Origin: Ditylenchus dipsaci
Taxonomy: Eukaryota; Nematoda; Chromadorea; Rhabditida; Anguinidae
Length of the DNA stretch: 64,000 nt
Direction of reading: 5' to 3'
Assembly: GCA_004194705.1 (NCBI GenBank)
Contig: SADC01001376.1
Location: 1-64,000, forward strand
Below, piece by piece: positions 1-11,264 of this stretch (position 1 is its first letter; every line of letters begins with the position of its first letter). The notes under the pieces are model-generated. The model did not search any database and was not told the origin of the DNA. It was given only the letters and a program-made list of their open reading frames with translations. The translations under genes were made by a program, and so were the position numbers.

Positions 1-697
1 GCTGATATGCACTCAAAAAACACGGTGATTTTTGAAATTTCCAAAATGACACTTTTCAAAAGCCCGCATTTTCCAATGATACCCATTTTTCTGGAAAATT
101 TTATTTTTTTCTTATGTAAAAATAGCAGGAGAATTAGAGAGCATTGCAAAAAAATTAGGTATTTCAATAACGCTTTCTAGAGGCTTTTTCAGGTCTGCCT
201 TGAATTAAAAAAAACAATGCTTTAACTTAGAAGGCTCAATTATCGAAAACTATAAAAGTCAGAACATTCAGCTCAGTCTCAGAATTCTACTGAGCTATCA
301 GACTCTAAAATTGTCTGATGAAATCACTTCGAATAACCTAATATTAAGATAAAGTCCATATTTTTGAAAATTTTCATGATGGAATTTTCAAATTGGTGCT
401 TTTTTGCGACAACAAAAGGCACTTTCAATATAGCAAAAGTAAATCCGAAATCGGAAAGTTGCCACGGCACATGACACCAGGACGAGACAGACTCAAATGT
501 TTTTCCGGGACGAGATCCGGGATGGAAAAAACACAAAACCCTTCAGGACGGGACGATCCGTCCCGTCCCGACCATCCTCTATTCCTATTTGAAACGTACT
601 AAATTTGTTTGCCGGCAAGAGTGATAGTATATTAAGGGGGCATGCCAGTGCGTGACACGAAAAAAAGAAAAAAGCATTTCTTTTCTCTCTTTTTATA
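1..697. other. AT-rich stretch, no gene seen
   Basis: No exon-like reading frame with splice signals or a recognisable family was found. Around 480-590 there is a run of GGGACG/CGTCCC words that fold on themselves (a GGGACGGGACG word meets its complement), which looks like the end of another tandem-motif inverted repeat. Confidence 0.4.
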
Positions 698-941
698 CGG
701 GTTCGTAACTCAAAAGTTTTGAAAAAAGTACACTTGGCCAAAAAAAACAATTTCGTCATTTTCGCCAAAAAGTGCTATTTTAAACTCTTTAAAAGCTATT
801 TTAAAGGGCTATTCACTGTTTATTAACTTTAGAGCACCAAAGAAAGATCTTGACTAAAAATTCATAAATAAAAGATTTTGGGTCCCGAAAAAAGTAAAAG
901 TATTTTTTAAAAGTACGGTTACGCTCCCTGCTTTTGAACTA
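698..941. repeat. Diverged MITE of the CAGGGCTGC family
   Basis: The left end (GGGTTCGTAACTCAAAAG) and the right end (AAGTACGGTTACGCTCCCTG) are inverted versions of each other. The interior (gaccaaaat / gggtcccgaaaa words) matches better-preserved copies at 18891-19090, 24693-24888 and 34006-34203. Those copies end in CAGGGCTGCC, and one has a near-perfect 8-bp duplication, which suggests a hAT-type non-autonomous element. Confidence 0.5.
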
Positions 942-1137
942 ACTTTTACATTTGTTCTCGTCTATATTTTTAGATTTTTTCTGCCTAGTTTTTTAAAACA
1001 ATAATAAGGAAAACAAGTGATAAATAAAACTATCAAAAAAATTTGCGGGTACCCGCCTTAAGTTTTAACTTCAAACCATGTGTTGACAAGAATGACCTAC
1101 TTTCAGACCAACCAGCGTAGACGCTGTAACTCTTTCT

Positions 1138-1790
1138 ATTTCACTTATATAAAAATAACTGTTTAATGACTCCTAAGTAATTTTTATATGCTTAAAACGA
1201 TAAAAAAAATTTTTCTGACATTTCTCCACAACAAAATAGACTTTTAGAAAATTTTTTTGACTGAAATTCGACTTTTTGCCTTGGTCCCCCAAGGAATCCA
1301 ACCTGAAAGGGTACCTGATACACAAAAAGATGGAATTTGAACATAGTTTGTTGACTGGGGCCTACCGCATAGAGAAACTCTGGTATGCATACATTTTTAT
1401 GCATCCAGAGTCATTTCGAGTGATTTGCGTCTAAGGTATGTGGGTGTGCGCATCTCAACCCCAAGCAACCAAGCCCCTGCGCCCCCACAGGGGGGCGCAG
1501 GGGGCTTGAGAGTTAGAGATGCGCGCACGCACTCCTTAGACATGATTCCGAGAAGTACACTTGATCATAAATGCATAAAAAGACTCTTTTTGCCCAGCTC
1601 CAGTGACCAAAACGGGTAGAATACCTTAATACAAGGAAATTTGCCTTGGTTCCCCAAGGCAAAAAGTCAAAAAAAAATTTTCCAAAAATACCATTTTTTG
1701 TGCAAAAATGTTAGAAATTGACTTTCTTATCGTTTTAAGCATATAAATATTACTTAGGAGACGTTTAAACAGTATTTTTTAATAAGTGAA
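1138..1790. repeat. Foldback repeat, family R1, copy 1
   Basis: Outer arms pair with each other: CTCCTAAGTAATTTTTATATGC at the left (first 20 bases matter) and its complement near 1735-1760. Inside are paired copies of the motif TTTTTGCCTTGGTCCCCC (about 1275 and 1640). The core contains the words TATGCATCCAGAGTC and GTGATTTGCGTCTAAGG, followed by a palindromic GCGCCCCC...GGGGGCGC segment. The same core recurs at 7.4, 7.85, 11.3, 15.6, 62.5, 63.1 and 63.9 kb. No protein is encoded. Confidence 0.7.
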
Positions 1791-2731
1791 AAAAACCGAC
1801 CCCCCCCAAATTTTTAACCCAAATTTTGTCTTCTTCTCAAAAAACGATCAACGAATCGAATCCTTACGATATTTGCGACCAGACTGTCATAACAGAATCG
1901 ATAAAATATTTCGAAAATCGGGTTAAAAAAAGTGTCGGACCCTAGGCGGGAACGAACTTTGGGGGTGCCACCATGGCGAGGTTCAACTGTAGAAATTTCA
2001 AAAAAATTAAGGGAACAAAAGTTTCTATGAAGTGGTCAATTTTCACAAAAATGCGTTTTTAATCATCGGTAGGTTAAAATAACTTTTCTAAATTTCATAA
2101 TGCGTCTAAATATTTTACTGTGCGACCTTGAAAGTTCACACTTTCACTGTCGCCACTTTGACAAGAAATGGACTCAATCAGTGTCATAAACTTACTTGCA
2201 CGGCTATAAAAGCAGCAGCAAGCGAAGAATGGCGACATTTTCGAAAATAAGAAGCAGCGTCGGAAAATCATGAAAATACATTTTTTCAAATAAATTATCA
2301 TAAGATTATGAAATGTTACAATAAAGTATAAGTATTATAATAAAAATGAATTAGATCATGTTTTCTGATATCCAGCTATAAATGATTTAGATGGGTAAAT
2401 TATAATGTGAATATTTGATATATAAAGAATAATTTATATAGAGATCAAAGCTTACTTTTAAAAACATGTTCATGCAAAAAACATAGTGAATAATAAGTTT
2501 TGCTTCCTTGAGTCTTCTTGTCCGAACAGCATACGAAACTTAAGAGGTGAAGCTTAGTATAGTTTTGTGAGTAGTTTTTTTAGCTTCGATTCAGCTTTTA
2601 TGAAAATAACCGAATTATGAAAAAACCGAAATCCACGTTTTAAGCTGGTGTCTTAAGCTGGTGATATTTTTGACTCTTCTTTTCATCTTGTCATAGCGTT
2701 ATAGACGCTCTACAACGTAAAAAGTTGTGTG
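1791..2731. other. Repeat remnant and AT-rich spacer
   Basis: 1800-1990 is one arm of a MITE that is seen with both arms at 55375-55775 (shared words GTGTCGGACCCTAGGCGGG and AACGAACTTT). From 2000 to 2730 the sequence is AT-rich and no coding exon could be supported. Confidence 0.4.
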
Positions 2732-2955
2732 TCAATGAGTGTGGCAGTTGACTTGCGTTGCTTCCAGCTGGGGGACAGGAGTCTTCGGGTCAATAAATCC
2801 GTGAATAGCAATGTTCTCGTCTTTGGCCGCTACTGGTACCTCTTCGTAGCATTCATCATCTGTCTTTCTGATCTTCACCGTAGAAACAATTGAAGTCAGG
2901 TATGGTCAGAGTTAACGAGATACTTGAACCCAGCAGGCGGGCAGACTCCTATCTT
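2732..2955 (-). CDS. Terminal exon of an unrecognised protein, one frame break
   Basis: On the minus strand an AG acceptor (CATCATTAG) at 2956-2964 is followed by a reading frame beginning KIGVCPPAGFKYLVNSD. After a one-base slip near 2906 it continues in another frame as PYLTSIVSTVKIRKTDDECY and ends with NCHTH and a TGA. Composition is clearly protein-like (balanced hydrophobic and charged residues, three Cys), unlike the repeats around it. No family was recognised. The hAT-like element at 3013-3734 sits just upstream, in what would be the preceding intron or flank. No earlier exon was found, so this may be the remains of a gene broken by that insertion, or the last exon of one whose other exons are not visible. 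Confidence 0.4.
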
Positions 2956-3012
2956 CTAATGATGTTAGATTAGATCAATTGAAATCATTTTTTGGCAGAG
3001 TGCGAGAATAAG

Positions 3013-3734
3013 GGTAGGGTCACATTTCGTACTGCGACATTTCATATCGCGACATTTCGTACCGCAGCTTTTATTGCGTCCGAAAGGTATTTTAAAAAAC
3101 TATTTCAGCCAGAACTGTTTTAACGCTTTTAAAACCTTTTCCTTTCATTTCTATGTCTAGTTTATAGAAAAATGACTAAATGCAAATTTTTCCTAATTTT
3201 TGGAATTTAGTAATTTTCTCAAGAAATTGATTTTCTCCGAAAAGCCATATCTCAACATTGAGATATTCAAAAAACATTTTGTAACATAGGTTTTGTAGCG
3301 CTTGAGCTGCGCTACGATATGATGCTAAGATTTTATTTTAACGTTTGAAATTTTATTAAAATTTCTATCAGTTAAAGCAACGAATACGTATTGAATACGT
3401 ATTTTTACTTAAACTGATAGACCTTTGAAATAAAATTTAAAGGTCACGATAAATTTCAGCATCATATTGTAGCGCAGCTCAAGCGCTACAAAACCTATGT
3501 TACAAATGTTTTTTGAATATCTCAATGTTGAGATATGGCTTTTCGGAGAAAATCAATTTAAAGTCAAAATTTGCATTTTAGTCATTTTTCTATAAGGTAG
3601 ACATAAAAATGAAAGGAAAAGGTTTCAAAACCGTTTAAAACAATTTTGGCCGAAATAGTTTTTTAAATACCTTTCGGAGCTGCGGTACGAAATGTCGCGA
3701 TATGAAATGTCGCGGTACGAAATGTGACCCTACC
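3013..3734. mobile_element. Foldback element with 8-bp target duplication (hAT-like)
   Basis: Termini GGTAGGGTCACATTTCG and its exact complement bound a 722-bp palindrome with arms of roughly 340 bp. The arms carry repeated CGACATTTCGTA/CATATCGCGACATT words. The flanks are identical 8-mers, AGAATAAG at 3005-3012 and 3735-3742, so this is a real insertion with an 8-bp target-site duplication. It has no ORF. A diverged arm-like copy lies near 47870-48020. Confidence 0.85.
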
Positions 3735-3786
3735 AGAATAAGCTTTATTTTCCGCATCTTTTCAACAAAATCACTAATTACAGAAA

Positions 3787-4160
3787 AAAACTAGAGCCCT
3801 CTATTGAAAACTATTGTCTTGATTCGATGAAACCTGACAAAAAAGCAGATTTCGAAGTTTGGTATGAAAAGAATAGAAAACATCTTTCTTCTTACCTTAA
3901 AAGCTGGCTGAATATTGCGAAAATGACACCTTGTTTTTGTTAGAAGCAATAATTGAGATAAGAAAAATTATGCTTGCAATAGCCGACAGTGACATTCTTG
4001 AATATAGTTCAACTATAGCAGCAGCTGTTATGAGAATTTTCAGAATGAAGTTTTTGAAAAAAGACACTATCCTAATGGATGGAAATCTGGGGGTCAACTA
4101 ATTATCGAAATTTTCAGTCATATGACCTATGCTTACCAACTTTTATGCTCATACAGTTAA
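3787..4160 (+). pseudogene. Possible cyclin-like C-terminal fold relic
   Basis: The plus strand reads protein-like in pieces: first NYCLDSMKPDKKADFEVWYE, then, after a frame slip at about 3900, LAEYCENDTLFLLEAIIEIR and DILEYSSTIAAAVMRIFRMK, then after a second slip YPNGWKSGGQL...SHMTYAYQLL. The order 'LLE..L..S..IAAA...' followed by a Trp and 'HMTYAYQLL' resembles the second cyclin box helices. That resemblance is by eye only. Two frame changes and no clear start argue for a pseudogene. An AATAAA lies about 50 bases after the last stop. Alternative: a fortuitous run of open frame. Confidence 0.25.
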
Positions 4161-4251
4161 TAGTCATATAATTAACTGTTCGAAGTGTCAAACAGTGACA
4201 GAAAGGCCAAAATAAATGAATCAGATGAAATCCTGAATTAGAAAAATTGAA

Positions 4252-4440
4252 TAAGAGTGAAAAAAATTCGATTATTTCCTCTTACGAAAGAAATTCGTTA
4301 CGAAAATTCGCTGTTACAAAAAAGTTTCTTACGAAAATTCGCTGTTACGAAACTGTTTCTTACGAAAAAGTTTCTTACGAAGTTCGCTCTTACGAAACTT
4401 CGCTCTTACGAAATTGTCTTGTTACGAATGTTCGTACAGC
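4252..4440. repeat. Tandem TTACGAAA repeat
   Basis: About a dozen imperfect copies of a 15-20 bp unit (TTACGAAAATTCGCTG and variants). The overlapping open frames here are translations of the repeat, not genes. It resembles one terminus of the tandem-motif elements seen elsewhere, but no inverted partner was found. Confidence 0.7.
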
Positions 4441-4649
4441 CATTGTTTTATTGGAAGATTTTGTATTGGAGTATTCTCGAAGTGTTTTTGTAGTATATGA
4501 GTGATTAAACGTATCTTGAGATCAAAGGCTGAGATGTGATTGGCTGATCAAAGTACAGATTTGCCGCGTTATGGTCTGCAAATGATGCAGCAACTTATGG
4601 AGCAAGTGAATTCTCTTCAACAAGTATTTTGCAATTTTTTTCGACCATC

Positions 4650-6047
4650 CTAAGCTTGGATATTTTCACAAACATAATTTTTCTCAAAAGTATATACTTT
4701 ATTTGTTCCATTCAATTTTTTTATGAAATTCCAACATTGAAAATTCTTTAATTTAACCAAGATTGACCTCACACCATCATGATTGCACTTGGAAATGTCG
4801 TCCACCTTGAATTTGCAAATAGTGTATCTGAAAAATTGTAACAAGTTTTTTAATGTGCGTAGTAAGCCAAAGAGTTAGAAAGTTAGTAAATTGTATTTTG
4901 TCAATTTTTTTTTTACATTTTTCCTATCAGCTTTTTTCGTTGTTGCATAGTTGAAAAAATAAAAAGAATTGATAAAAGAATAACAAAGTTTTCAGAGATG
5001 ATTGGCATGGTTGTTTTTGAAATGACAGATGTTTTGAAACAGCTTTTTAACTTACGCAGGATTTGCCCAAAGTTGGGGATTAGTTCCATTGCAAAAATCT
5101 TGGCACATGCCATAGAAGCCAGAGACTCCAGCATCATGACAGCACTGTGTATTGTCCTGACCTCCTGTGTAGCACTTGACAAATTCGTTGATGTGATTTC
5201 CCTCGCACAATTCAGTATCTATTCCAGCCAAGGCTGGTGGAGGATATTTGCACGCTAAAATTATATTTTTCGATATAGCAACACAATCACGAACTTTCTT
5301 AAAAAAAATTTTTTTTAATTTTATTCATTTTGGCCATTTTCTATGATTCAACTGTAAAAAGTGTTTTTTGGACAGTAAAATACCATTTTTAAAAATGTCC
5401 ATAAAATTAATAAAATCAATGTATCATCATCTTGTTAACTGATTTAAAAAGAAATCAGCGCACACCTTCACCACGAGCAATACTCGGCGGTGATATTTGC
5501 TTTAAGAGAGCAAAGAATGAACCATTAAGAAGGTGCTAGGGTTTATAACAAAATTCAGCCCTACTTTTTCAAATTAATAGCTCTAAGGTGCTTAAATAAA
5601 AATTTCGAAATTTTTCAACTAGGAACAGCGAATTGAAACTGATTTTTTGATAGTTTGTTCTTTTTAAATTAATTTACATCTTTTTCACTCGAACTATACA
5701 AAACAGAGTTCGGCTCTAACATTGCTCGAATTCAGAACTTTTAGTAACAGAATTGTAGACAATTTTTTTCAAAAATTGTCTTGGTTCATTTGTTTTTCTT
5801 CAAAATCAAAACCCGCATTAATTTTTGTTCAAAATTTTTTCTCATTCATTTTTTTAAGTAAAAATAATTTTCGCATAAAATTTGCTAGGGAAAATAAATT
5901 CTGTGCATTTTAAAATGCAAAATTACCATCTGAAGCGCATTCGATGTTTGCTGCCTGACAGCAATCCATGAATTTGTCGCCTTGCCAGTCAGCATTAGTC
6001 TTCACCAGCACAGCCATGAAGCAAACCACAAAGAAAGAAGTTTTCAT
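4650..6047 (-). CDS. Secreted DB-module protein (nematode cysteine-rich domain)
   Basis: Three minus-strand exons. Exon 1 (5927-6047) begins MKTSFFVVCFMAVLVKTNA, a good signal peptide, then DWQGDKFMDCCQAANIECAS. Exon 2 (5056-5254) contains KCYTGGQDNTQCCHDAGVSG and FYGMCQDFCNGTN. Exon 3 starts at 4827 with YTICKFKVDDISKC and is open to a stop at 4650. The GT donors and the AG acceptors (TTTTAG, TTTTTCAG) keep phase (1, then 2). The paired CC...C...CC...C...CNG spacing is that of the nematode DB module, found in extracellular proteins; the molecular role is unknown. The start is fixed by the signal peptide. The 3' end is uncertain: a further splice at about 4764 (GAG/GTCAAT) could replace the last residues. 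Confidence 0.75.
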
Positions 6048-6469
6048 TTTTAGTGTATGAAATGTAATGTTGATCCAGAAAGTTTTGAGTTTAAATAGCA
6101 ATTTTTTTCCTTTATTTAACAAATACAGATTGAGATGCAAAAGCCTTTATGTTAAATAAACATTTTCATAAAAGCTTTTTAGCTTGATGTGTTGAAACTT
6201 TGAGGGTTGAAGAAAGAAATGAATTAATAATTTTCTCAATAATCTTTTTTAGTCTAAAGCTTTTAAGAAAGTAAAGCGTTAATGTATAAAATAAAAAAAA
6301 TTATTGAAATTATTATAGAAAATAGAAAGTTATTGAATAATTTATGACGAAAAAAAAATTAAAAAATATCTTAAAGGGTGCGGCAAAAGCCTTTGGTGAA
6401 ACTTCAGGCCTATTTTAACAATTATTGAACATCAGAAAAATTAGTCTTAATAAATAATTTCGGGACGCA
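6048..6469. other. Upstream flank of the DB-module gene
   Basis: AT-rich flank with no exon seen. It would hold the promoter of the minus-strand DB gene, but no specific site could be identified. Confidence 0.3.
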
Positions 6470-6605
6470 ACAAACTCGCCAACAAAAAACTCGACAACGT
6501 AAAAGACTCGCCATCGTCAAATCTCCCCAACGGCGAATCTCGCCAATGGCAAAAACTCGGCAACGAAAAATTCCCCAACGCAGAATTTGCCATCACGGAA
6601 CCCCC
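6470..6605. repeat. Degenerate tandem AACTCGCCAAC repeat
   Basis: Around ten imperfect copies of an 11-14 bp motif (ACTCGCCAACG, AATCTCCCCAACGG). About 200 bp further on (6789-6800) is a tRNA T-arm/B-box-like word, GGTTCGACTACC, of the type seen in several other repeats here. Confidence 0.6.
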
Positions 6606-7364
6606 ATATAATTTTTTTCAGCAATTTTTTAATTTTTCTACTCTGTATAAAAATACATATACTTATTTCAAGAATAAGTGTGTTATGGAAAAATACAATT
6701 ACCAACTACTTTAATTACTATAGCGTCTAAAATTAACTAATACCATTAAAAAGAACGGGAACTTTTAATACGCATCGTCTAGGCCACAGGTTCGACTACC
6801 ACTGGCTGCATGTCTTATTTTTTCATCTGCCTCGTTTTCATATTTATGAGTTTTGTGTCTGAATGATCTGTCCAACGAACTGTTAAAACTGTCCAACGAA
6901 ATAATCAGCGCAGAGTTACACACCCACCAGAGATTATTCATAGTCTGAGATAGCCCAGATACCTAAAAATCGATCGTTCTTTGGCACTTTCCTTGACTTC
7001 TCTGGTTAATGTTTGCTCATTTTGCTACAAGTCACACATTTCATATTCTTGAATCTAGCCAAGATTCTAGGCTTCGTTTGAGCTATTATACAGAGAATTT
7101 TTCATTTGTTTATTTCATACATTGATGGGCTTATCTGGCAGTGAATATGGTTTGATGTGGTAGAGAATGGTTTTTGGTAGCGAATTCCGGGTGGCACACA
7201 ACGGCAGGAGTACACTATTTGAAGTAGCCGAAATGTGCGTTTTCTCAAGGTCTAAGTATTGAACGATAAAAACAGTCAAGAAACAAGTGTGGGAAGGACA
7301 TTTTTCGAAAAAAAATTTAGACTGCCTTAGTTTCCCTGTGGTTTTTGATCGTTTTTTGTATTTC
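6606..7364. other. Spacer, no gene seen
   Basis: AT-rich sequence with a lone B-box-like GGTTCGACTACC at 6789-6800. No acceptable A box or cloverleaf accompanies it, and no coding exon was found. Confidence 0.35.
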
Positions 7365-7960
7365 ACTCTGTTTTGGTCACTGGAGCTTTGCAAAAAAGCT
7401 TCTACATGCAATTTCGATCATGAGTCTTGCTCATGTCTTAGTGAAAAAAAACTCTTGCCCTCGAAGGGGCCCTGCCCCTAGAGTTAGGATGCGCACACCG
7501 ACATACCTCCGACTCGAAAGTGACTCCGTATGCATGAAAAATGCATGCATACTAGAATTTCGATGCTACTTGGACAAATACAAACCCCCCCCCCCTCCCC
7601 CCCGATCAACTTTCTTTAAAATGTAGCCAAACACCCTTTATCGACCTGAAATGACCTCGAAAGTTCAAAAAGGGCATCAAATTTGAGTTCTGGTCAATAA
7701 ATAATTGACTTTCGAAACTTCCCAAAAGTAGCCTTTTTGATTATTTTCGAAGGGTTTTAGGGATATATTGAGGCAGGAATGGACCAAAAAGGCGTTAATT
7801 TTTTAACAAAAATGAGAATTTTTGATCATAGTTTCGAATATTAGGGCCTACCGCATAAATGAACTGTGGTATACATCCTTTTTCATGCATCCAGAGTCAC
7901 TTTCGAGTGATTTGTGTCTAAGGTATGTATGTGTCATCTCAACTCTAAGCCTTCAAGCTC
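7365..7960. repeat. R1 family copies 2 and 3
   Basis: Two R1 cores in opposite orientation: 7365-7560 (minus sense, ATGCATGCATACTAGAATT) and 7838-7940 (plus sense, TATACATCCTTTTTCATGC, then GAGTGATTTGTGTCTAAGG). Between them is a long C run at 7586-7604. Protein-like frames here are repeat translations. Confidence 0.65.
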
Positions 7961-7984
7961 CCTTCGTCTCCTTAGTGTCTAACC

Positions 7985-8165
7985 ATAGTTGGATCGCCGC
8001 CGCCGCCGCCGCCGCCACCGGCGCCGCCGCCGGCGGCGCCGCCAGGCGACGGCGGCAAAAAATGAGGTGCCGCCGGCGGTGGCGATGGCGCCGGCGCTGA
8101 AAATGAGGTCGGCGGCGGCGGTGGCGGTGCGGCGGAGTAATTAGGCGGCGGTGGCGGCGCGGTAG
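7985..8165. repeat. GCC/GGC trinucleotide foldback
   Basis: A very GC-rich island in AT-rich DNA: (GCC)n runs, then GGC-rich runs able to pair with them, ending near GGCGGCGGTGGCGGCGCGG. The left flank CATAGTTGGATCGCC reappears inverted as GATCCAACTATG at 45262. Similar tracts at 10687-10712 and 44940-45250 suggest that this is a dispersed family, not a single microsatellite. Confidence 0.7.
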
Positions 8166-8281
8166 CAGCGATGCTTTTCTTGGTACCTGTAATCCATGAG
8201 ACTTCTGGAAGTCTAGAATTGAGGTGAAAAGCAAATTGGTTTTTTACATTTTACTGTACAGCCTGACTTTTTAGGCATATA

Positions 8282-10379
8282 CGTATATTCTCGATTAGAA
8301 GGCCCCTCTCTAATAGAAGACCCCTCTCTAATAGAAGGCCTCCCTTTGAGGAGGTTTGAAAAATAGAAGACCTCTCTCTAATAGAAAGCCCCCTGAAACA
8401 ACAAACTTTTGGTTAACACTTTATTGTACATCAAAATTCAAATAAATTGCTCAACAAACATAAAATATTCTTCATCATTAAAATCTTCCAGAGTTGTGAG
8501 GTTCGATTCTTCAGCATCGGCCAGCTCTCCTTCTGCCAGACCGTCTTCCTCAAAGTCATTACTGCATCCGCCGCCTTCTGCTGAGCTCTGATGTCGTTGA
8601 GAATGGTGAGTCCTTTTCCGCCAATGGATCCTTCCGGTTTGAAGCACGTAATTTTGTCGTCTCCAGAGCCATCTGTTGGTGTTGTGAGTGCGCAGACTGA
8701 AACAATAAATAAGAAAATTGAACAGTCCTGGAAACAAACCTTCAAACGATTTCGCGATCATATCTTTGCTGAGTTCTTGCCAGGCTTGATGCACCCATTC
8801 TAATACCAAGTCCAGAGCCGGCGCCTTCGGGTTCCCTCCTTTAGTGAATTCTTTTTGAGCGTCGTTGGCCATCCAGATTGTGTAGGATTTGCGAATTCTC
8901 TCTTCAGCGGCTTGTTCCACGAGACATCAGGAGCCTAAATAAAGTAATCATAACTCCATCAATAACGACAGAACTCTTACTTGAATAAATTTTGTACAAC
9001 CACCAGGAATGAAAGCCGCTTCCACGCCAAGTTGTTTGAGGACGGCCAGAGTGGATTCTGACTTGTGAACAGCGAACGCATCCCGAAACAAGCAGACGTT
9101 TCTTTGCGAACGGGCCAGCACCACCGATAATTGTCATTAGGAAGTCGGAAGTTGTAGCATCATTCATCCAAACTGAACCGTTCCATTTGATGACCAACTT
9201 GCCTTCAAATTGCTTTTCGATCTTCGGAATTGGTCGCTTGCGGTCCACCAAAACATAAGGAATGAGCTTCTTGCCATCTGAGCGAGCAGTTAGGCACACA
9301 GTGATCCTCATCTTCTCGTGTCCGGTTGTAACGATTGTCACCTGAAATTGGAATAAAAATACCATAACCAACAATTTATAAATCTCACGTCTTTAGCACC
9401 AATGGAATCAATGCATTGTGAGCTCGGACAGTCAAACCAGACAGCTGTTTCATCCATTGCAAACACTTCGGCAAACTTGACAGCCTTCCTTCTTTGCTCC
9501 AAGTGGACGATAAATTTGGCGACAGCTTCTGCGTAGTTCTCGGGCGGCTTCTGTGCAGTTGTTGTGACTCGGCGGTAGACGAAACGATGTCGATGCAGGA
9601 AAGAGCTGAGCCAACCAACCGATACCTAAAATGATTCTAAAAAATGAGATGATTCAAAAAATTGAGTTGCCTTTAAGTCTGTTCCACGGAATAGTTCTTT
9701 TGCCTTGTTGCTGATGATCCGACGAGAGACTGGCTGCTTGTTTTCACGTTTGATGCGCACCCATTCTGCTAGTTCCACATCAAGTCAGGATAGCTGACGT
9801 GTCGGCCACCACCATCAAGACGCTTTCGCTTTGATCCTCTGGCTGTGTTGTTCCTGAACAATAAAGATATTGCAAGTCAAGGCGAACAAGGAAATACTAA
9901 CACTTGGCATCTTAGCTCATTTTCTTTCTTCTTCCAGTCCTTGATCCGGCTCCGTGCGACGTTGAACTTTCTTGCAGCGGAGTGATTCGAGTACCTGCGC
10001 GCCCATTCGATAGCCTCCACCTTCGTTGCAGTTTCAACGTTTCGTCGGCGCTTCTTGGTCACTGGACGCCCTTCATCTTCATGCAGCTGCAGCTCATCGG
10101 GATCGCTCATCTGAACAGAAAAATAAATTAGCAACAGAAAAGCACAAAAAATGAGACAGAAAAATAATTGAGAGAGCAAAAACCCGACAAAATAAAGTGA
10201 CAAAAAATGATGCAACAAAAGTTTTATTCTTTTTCCTTTCGTGACTAAAAATTCAAATGAAATTTTCAGTTGAAAAATAAAAGGCCTCTCTCTAATAGAA
10301 GGCCCCTCTCTAATAGAAGGCCCTCTCTGAAGAGGGTTGAAAATTAGAAGGCCCGGGCCTTCTAATAGAGAATATACGG
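8282..10379 (-). mobile_element. Pogo/Tigger-type DNA transposon with TA duplication
   Basis: A 2.1-kb element bounded by inverted ends (CGTATATTCTCGATTAGAAGG left, CCGTATATTCTCTATTAG at the right on the minus strand) and flanked by TA. Sub-terminal regions at both ends contain three to four tandem copies of CTCTCTAATAGAAGGCC. The interior holds a CENP-B/pogo-like transposase on the minus strand. The ends closely resemble those of the short element at 47511-47771 and the relic ending at 46171. Confidence 0.85.
8438..10110 (-). pseudogene. Pogo/Tigger transposase, near-complete but frame-broken
   Basis: Would bind the element ends and cut by a DDD mechanism. Reading on the minus strand from ATG at 10110: an N-terminal psq/CENP-B helix-turn-helix (ATKVEAIEWARRYSNHSAAR), a second HTH around 9660-9780 (ELAEWVRIKRENKQPVSRRI), then the catalytic core. 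All three Asp blocks can be seen: MDETAVWFD (about 9450), RDAFAVHKSE (about 9075) and APDVSWNKPLK (about 8930). The intervening VTIVTTGHEKMRITVCLTAR and WVHQAWQELSKDMIAKSFE are also typical. The C-terminus is acidic (EDFNDEEYFMFVEQF). The blocks lie in different frames: some junctions look like short introns (gt...ag), but at least the one before RDAF and one near 8560 are single-base slips. So probably inactive, unless the slips are assembly errors. Confidence 0.8.
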
Positions 10380-10680
10380 TAACCCCTCCCCCTTAGTAAA
10401 CCCCTGAAACAACAATATTGAGGGGCTTCTGGTCACTCTATAATTCTGAGCAATCCAAGTAATTTTATGACTAAAAAAATACAAATTTCCGAAAAATTTT
10501 GATTAAAAATACGAAATTCGATGAGAACAAAATTTTGCGGGGAGAAAAAAATGATTGGCCGTAATTTTCAACTGTTCTGCGGTAAGAACAAAGTACCATC
10601 ACTAAATTTTGTTTGTTATAAACAGGGTGAGCCAAAAAAAACACTACCATTTTTTCGGCGTCGGTGAAATTAAGCAACAT
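10380..10680. repeat. Dispersed repeat, inverted partner at 48.6-48.95 kb
   Basis: The whole stretch, from CCTTAGTAAACCC through AATTATAGAGTGACC-type words to CAGGGTGAGCC, reappears in opposite orientation at 48650-48930 with high identity. The CAGGGTGAGCC end resembles TA-flanked mariner-like ends. It shares the TTTACTAAGG-and-G-run core with the MULE-like foldback at 43571-44281. Confidence 0.65.
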
Positions 10681-10686
10681 TTTTAC

Positions 10687-11080
10687 GCCGGCGGCGGCGG
10701 CGGCGGCGGTGGTTTTTCAGAGGCGTCCAACTATGTGTCTAACACAGAGGGCACAGTGATGCGCTCACTCACTTCAGACGTAATTTCGAGCAAGACTCTT
10801 GATCAAAAATACCATTAGAGACTCTTTTTGCCAAGCCCCATGTTGAAAAACATAGTAAAACATGTAAAAAGTCGAAATTTAAAAATACCTGAATTTCGAT
10901 TTTTTATACATCAGAACTCGAAAAATAATGATTTTTTTTGAACTCCTGAGGCCATTTTAGGTAGAAATGGGTTGTTTAGAAACACTTTTAAAAAAAGGTT
11001 TATCCGATGATGGGGGTGCATGGGAATTATATCCAAGTAAAATCAGAATTTCGTTATGCGGTAGGCCCCAGTTATAAAAA
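10687..11080. repeat. GGC run and R1 fragments
   Basis: A (GGC)n run at 10687-10712, then R1-like words (CTCACTTCAGACGTAATTTCG near 10770, TTATGCGGTAGGCCCCAG near 11055). No gene. Confidence 0.5.
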
Positions 11081-11264
11081 ATGTTTAAATTTCATCTTTT
11101 TTGTTTCGATAGTGGTGATTAAGTCAAAAAATGACAAAAAACCACAGGGTGACCGAATTCTCCAAAAAACATATTTTTAAATGAGGAAGTAGTGAGGAAT
11201 TCTTTAAAATAGATTTATACAGAGTTGCAGTGACGAACCGTCCACTGGGCCCTTTAACTGGGCC

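Noticed and set aside
3897..4097. Minus-strand frame with a membrane-like stretch
   Set aside because: Antisense of the cyclin-like frame; no start context, acceptor or partner exon.
7822..8234. Ala- and Arg-rich frames around 8 kb
   Set aside because: Pure translation of the GCC/GGC repeat.
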